This document shows positions 63,662 through 64,000 of a DNA stretch of 64,000 bases, piece after piece. This DNA comes from Arenibacter latericius DSM 15913 (GTDB lineage Bacteria > Bacteroidota > Bacteroidia > Flavobacteriales > Flavobacteriaceae): contig NZ_AUKX01000011.1 in NCBI RefSeq assembly GCF_000424985.1, positions 48,850 to 112,849 on the forward strand, written 5' to 3'. Positions within the stretch are counted from its first letter, which is position 1; each line of letters opens with the position of its first letter. A program made the position numbers and the translations under genes. Below the pieces are notes generated by a model. That model was given only the letters and a program-made list of their open reading frames with translations, searched no databases and was not told the DNA's origin.

Positions 63662-64000
63662 GTTTGCGTTGATATTAGTTTTTCATACCTAGTGTCTATA
63701 TTTCTGTATCTGGCATAGGTTCCAATGTCTTCAACGGTCTTGGGAACAAAGGCCTGGAGCATGTCCTTACTACCCTTGAGGTGCTCCTTTACCCTAAACC
63801 AATTCAGATACTGCTGAAGATATTTGGTCGAAACGCCCCAAAAAGTGCCGTCTATCCATTTCTTTAGTCTATTGTGCGTGGAATTCACATGTTGTATATG
63901 GTAAACGCCTTGCTTTACCCGTTGTTTTATAATTCCCTTCAGGGCATGGTGTTCCAGTTTTCGATCCATTGCAAAACCTTTGTAGATTACCGATGCATCA
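63658..64000 (-). CDS. IS1595-family transposase, C-terminal part (5' end outside window)
   Basis: About 113 residues, open at the window edge. The C-terminal block HVNSTHNRLKKWIDGTFWGV, followed by STKYLQQYLNWFRV, is characteristic of IS1595/ISXO2-like DDE transposases, whose last catalytic Glu-region resembles this segment. Reading continues in frame through TCG-GTA-ATC-TAC-AAA upstream of an internal ATG at 63969, so the gene is not starting there. Its stop codon overlaps that of the dehydrogenase gene tail to tail. Whether the element is intact cannot be seen here. Confidence 0.85.
   Translation of the reverse strand, partial: DASVIYKGFAMDRKLEHHALKGIIKQRVKQGVYHIQHVNSTHNRLKKWIDGTFWGVSTKYLQQYLNWFRVKEHLKGSKDMLQAFVPKTVEDIGTYARYRNIDTRYEKLISTQT
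63658..64000 (-). mobile_element. Edge of an IS1595-family insertion sequence
   Basis: Inferred from the transposase reading frame only. The terminal inverted repeat and target duplication on this side were not identified; they would have to lie at or within the 3' end of the dehydrogenase gene, or the transposase is a fragment. Confidence 0.6.

Overview
The window is chromosomal DNA from an AT-rich member of the Bacteroidetes, almost certainly family Flavobacteriaceae. The support is the gene set (CTP synthase next to a long Bacteroidetes-type YidC, five-LysM substrate-binding fusion, MoxR/DUF58/DUF4129/SpoIIM cluster, pyrR-pyrB with a STAS-like companion, sixA-ppk1), many Bacteroidetes -7 promoter boxes of the form TAnnTTTG, and the lack of clear Shine-Dalgarno sequences. 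No rRNA, tRNA, CRISPR array or prophage was seen. Most genes are housekeeping; the accessory signals are an IS1595-family transposase cut by the right edge and a repeat-rich gap at 31.2-31.8 kb. Genus is not claimed.

Layout. 1-6.5 kb: 3' part of a group II PLP decarboxylase, a PNPOx-like flavoprotein (-), guaA with two candidate promoters, a secreted LysM/substrate-binding fusion with an OsmC gene, then a 544-bp gap holding a long inverted repeat. 6.5-12.7 kb: pyrG, yidC, mnmA and a nitronate monooxygenase-like flavoprotein. 12.7-16 kb (-): TPR protein, SCO protein, DUF2007 and DinB, probably one transcript. 16.5-22.7 kb (-): SpoIIM, membrane protein, DUF4129, DUF4350, MoxR ATPase and DUF58, tightly coupled, divergent from RDD and TRIC-like genes. 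24-31.2 kb: a peptidyl-prolyl isomerase lipoprotein, CoA pyrophosphatase, an atypical PlsC acyltransferase, an ECF sigma factor with a membrane partner, NDH-2, xerD, a small outer-membrane barrel and aroQ.

31.2-31.8 kb has no gene but holds an octamer tandem repeat, a heptamer tandem repeat and a putative folded element, side by side. 31.8-41.8 kb: DUF3817, lpdA, msrB and a collagen-like lipoprotein (-), then glgB, a GH31 alpha-glucosidase, an M48 peptidase lipoprotein and an MFS permease (+). 41.8-44 kb (-): ECF sigma, candidate anti-sigma and a DUF4097 protein with overlapping ends. 44.2-52.2 kb: lon, cmk, a Kbp-like LysM gene (-), rpsA, then pyrR-pyrB plus a 110-residue STAS-like protein. 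52.8-59.1 kb: rnz, pdxH, sixA-ppk1, miaE (-) and an isolated eboA. 59.3-63.7 kb: a DUF1080 sugar hydrolase divergent from a 1071-residue lipoprotein joining ThuA-like, glucose/sorbosone dehydrogenase, PKD, cytochrome c and carbohydrate-binding regions. The transposase end abuts that gene.

Working links: guaA, pyrG, pyrR/pyrB and cmk cover purine and pyrimidine nucleotide synthesis; glgB and GH31 act on alpha-glucans; sixA/ppk1 concern polyphosphate; mnmA and miaE modify tRNA; the DUF1080/dehydrogenase pair suggests periplasmic sugar oxidation. Nothing here is a clear-cut new defence or biosynthetic system. The best leads are the isolated eboA, the dehydrogenase fusion with its palindromic operator candidate, the MoxR membrane cluster, the PlsC protein with altered catalytic motifs, and the non-coding elements at 5.7 and 31.2-31.6 kb.
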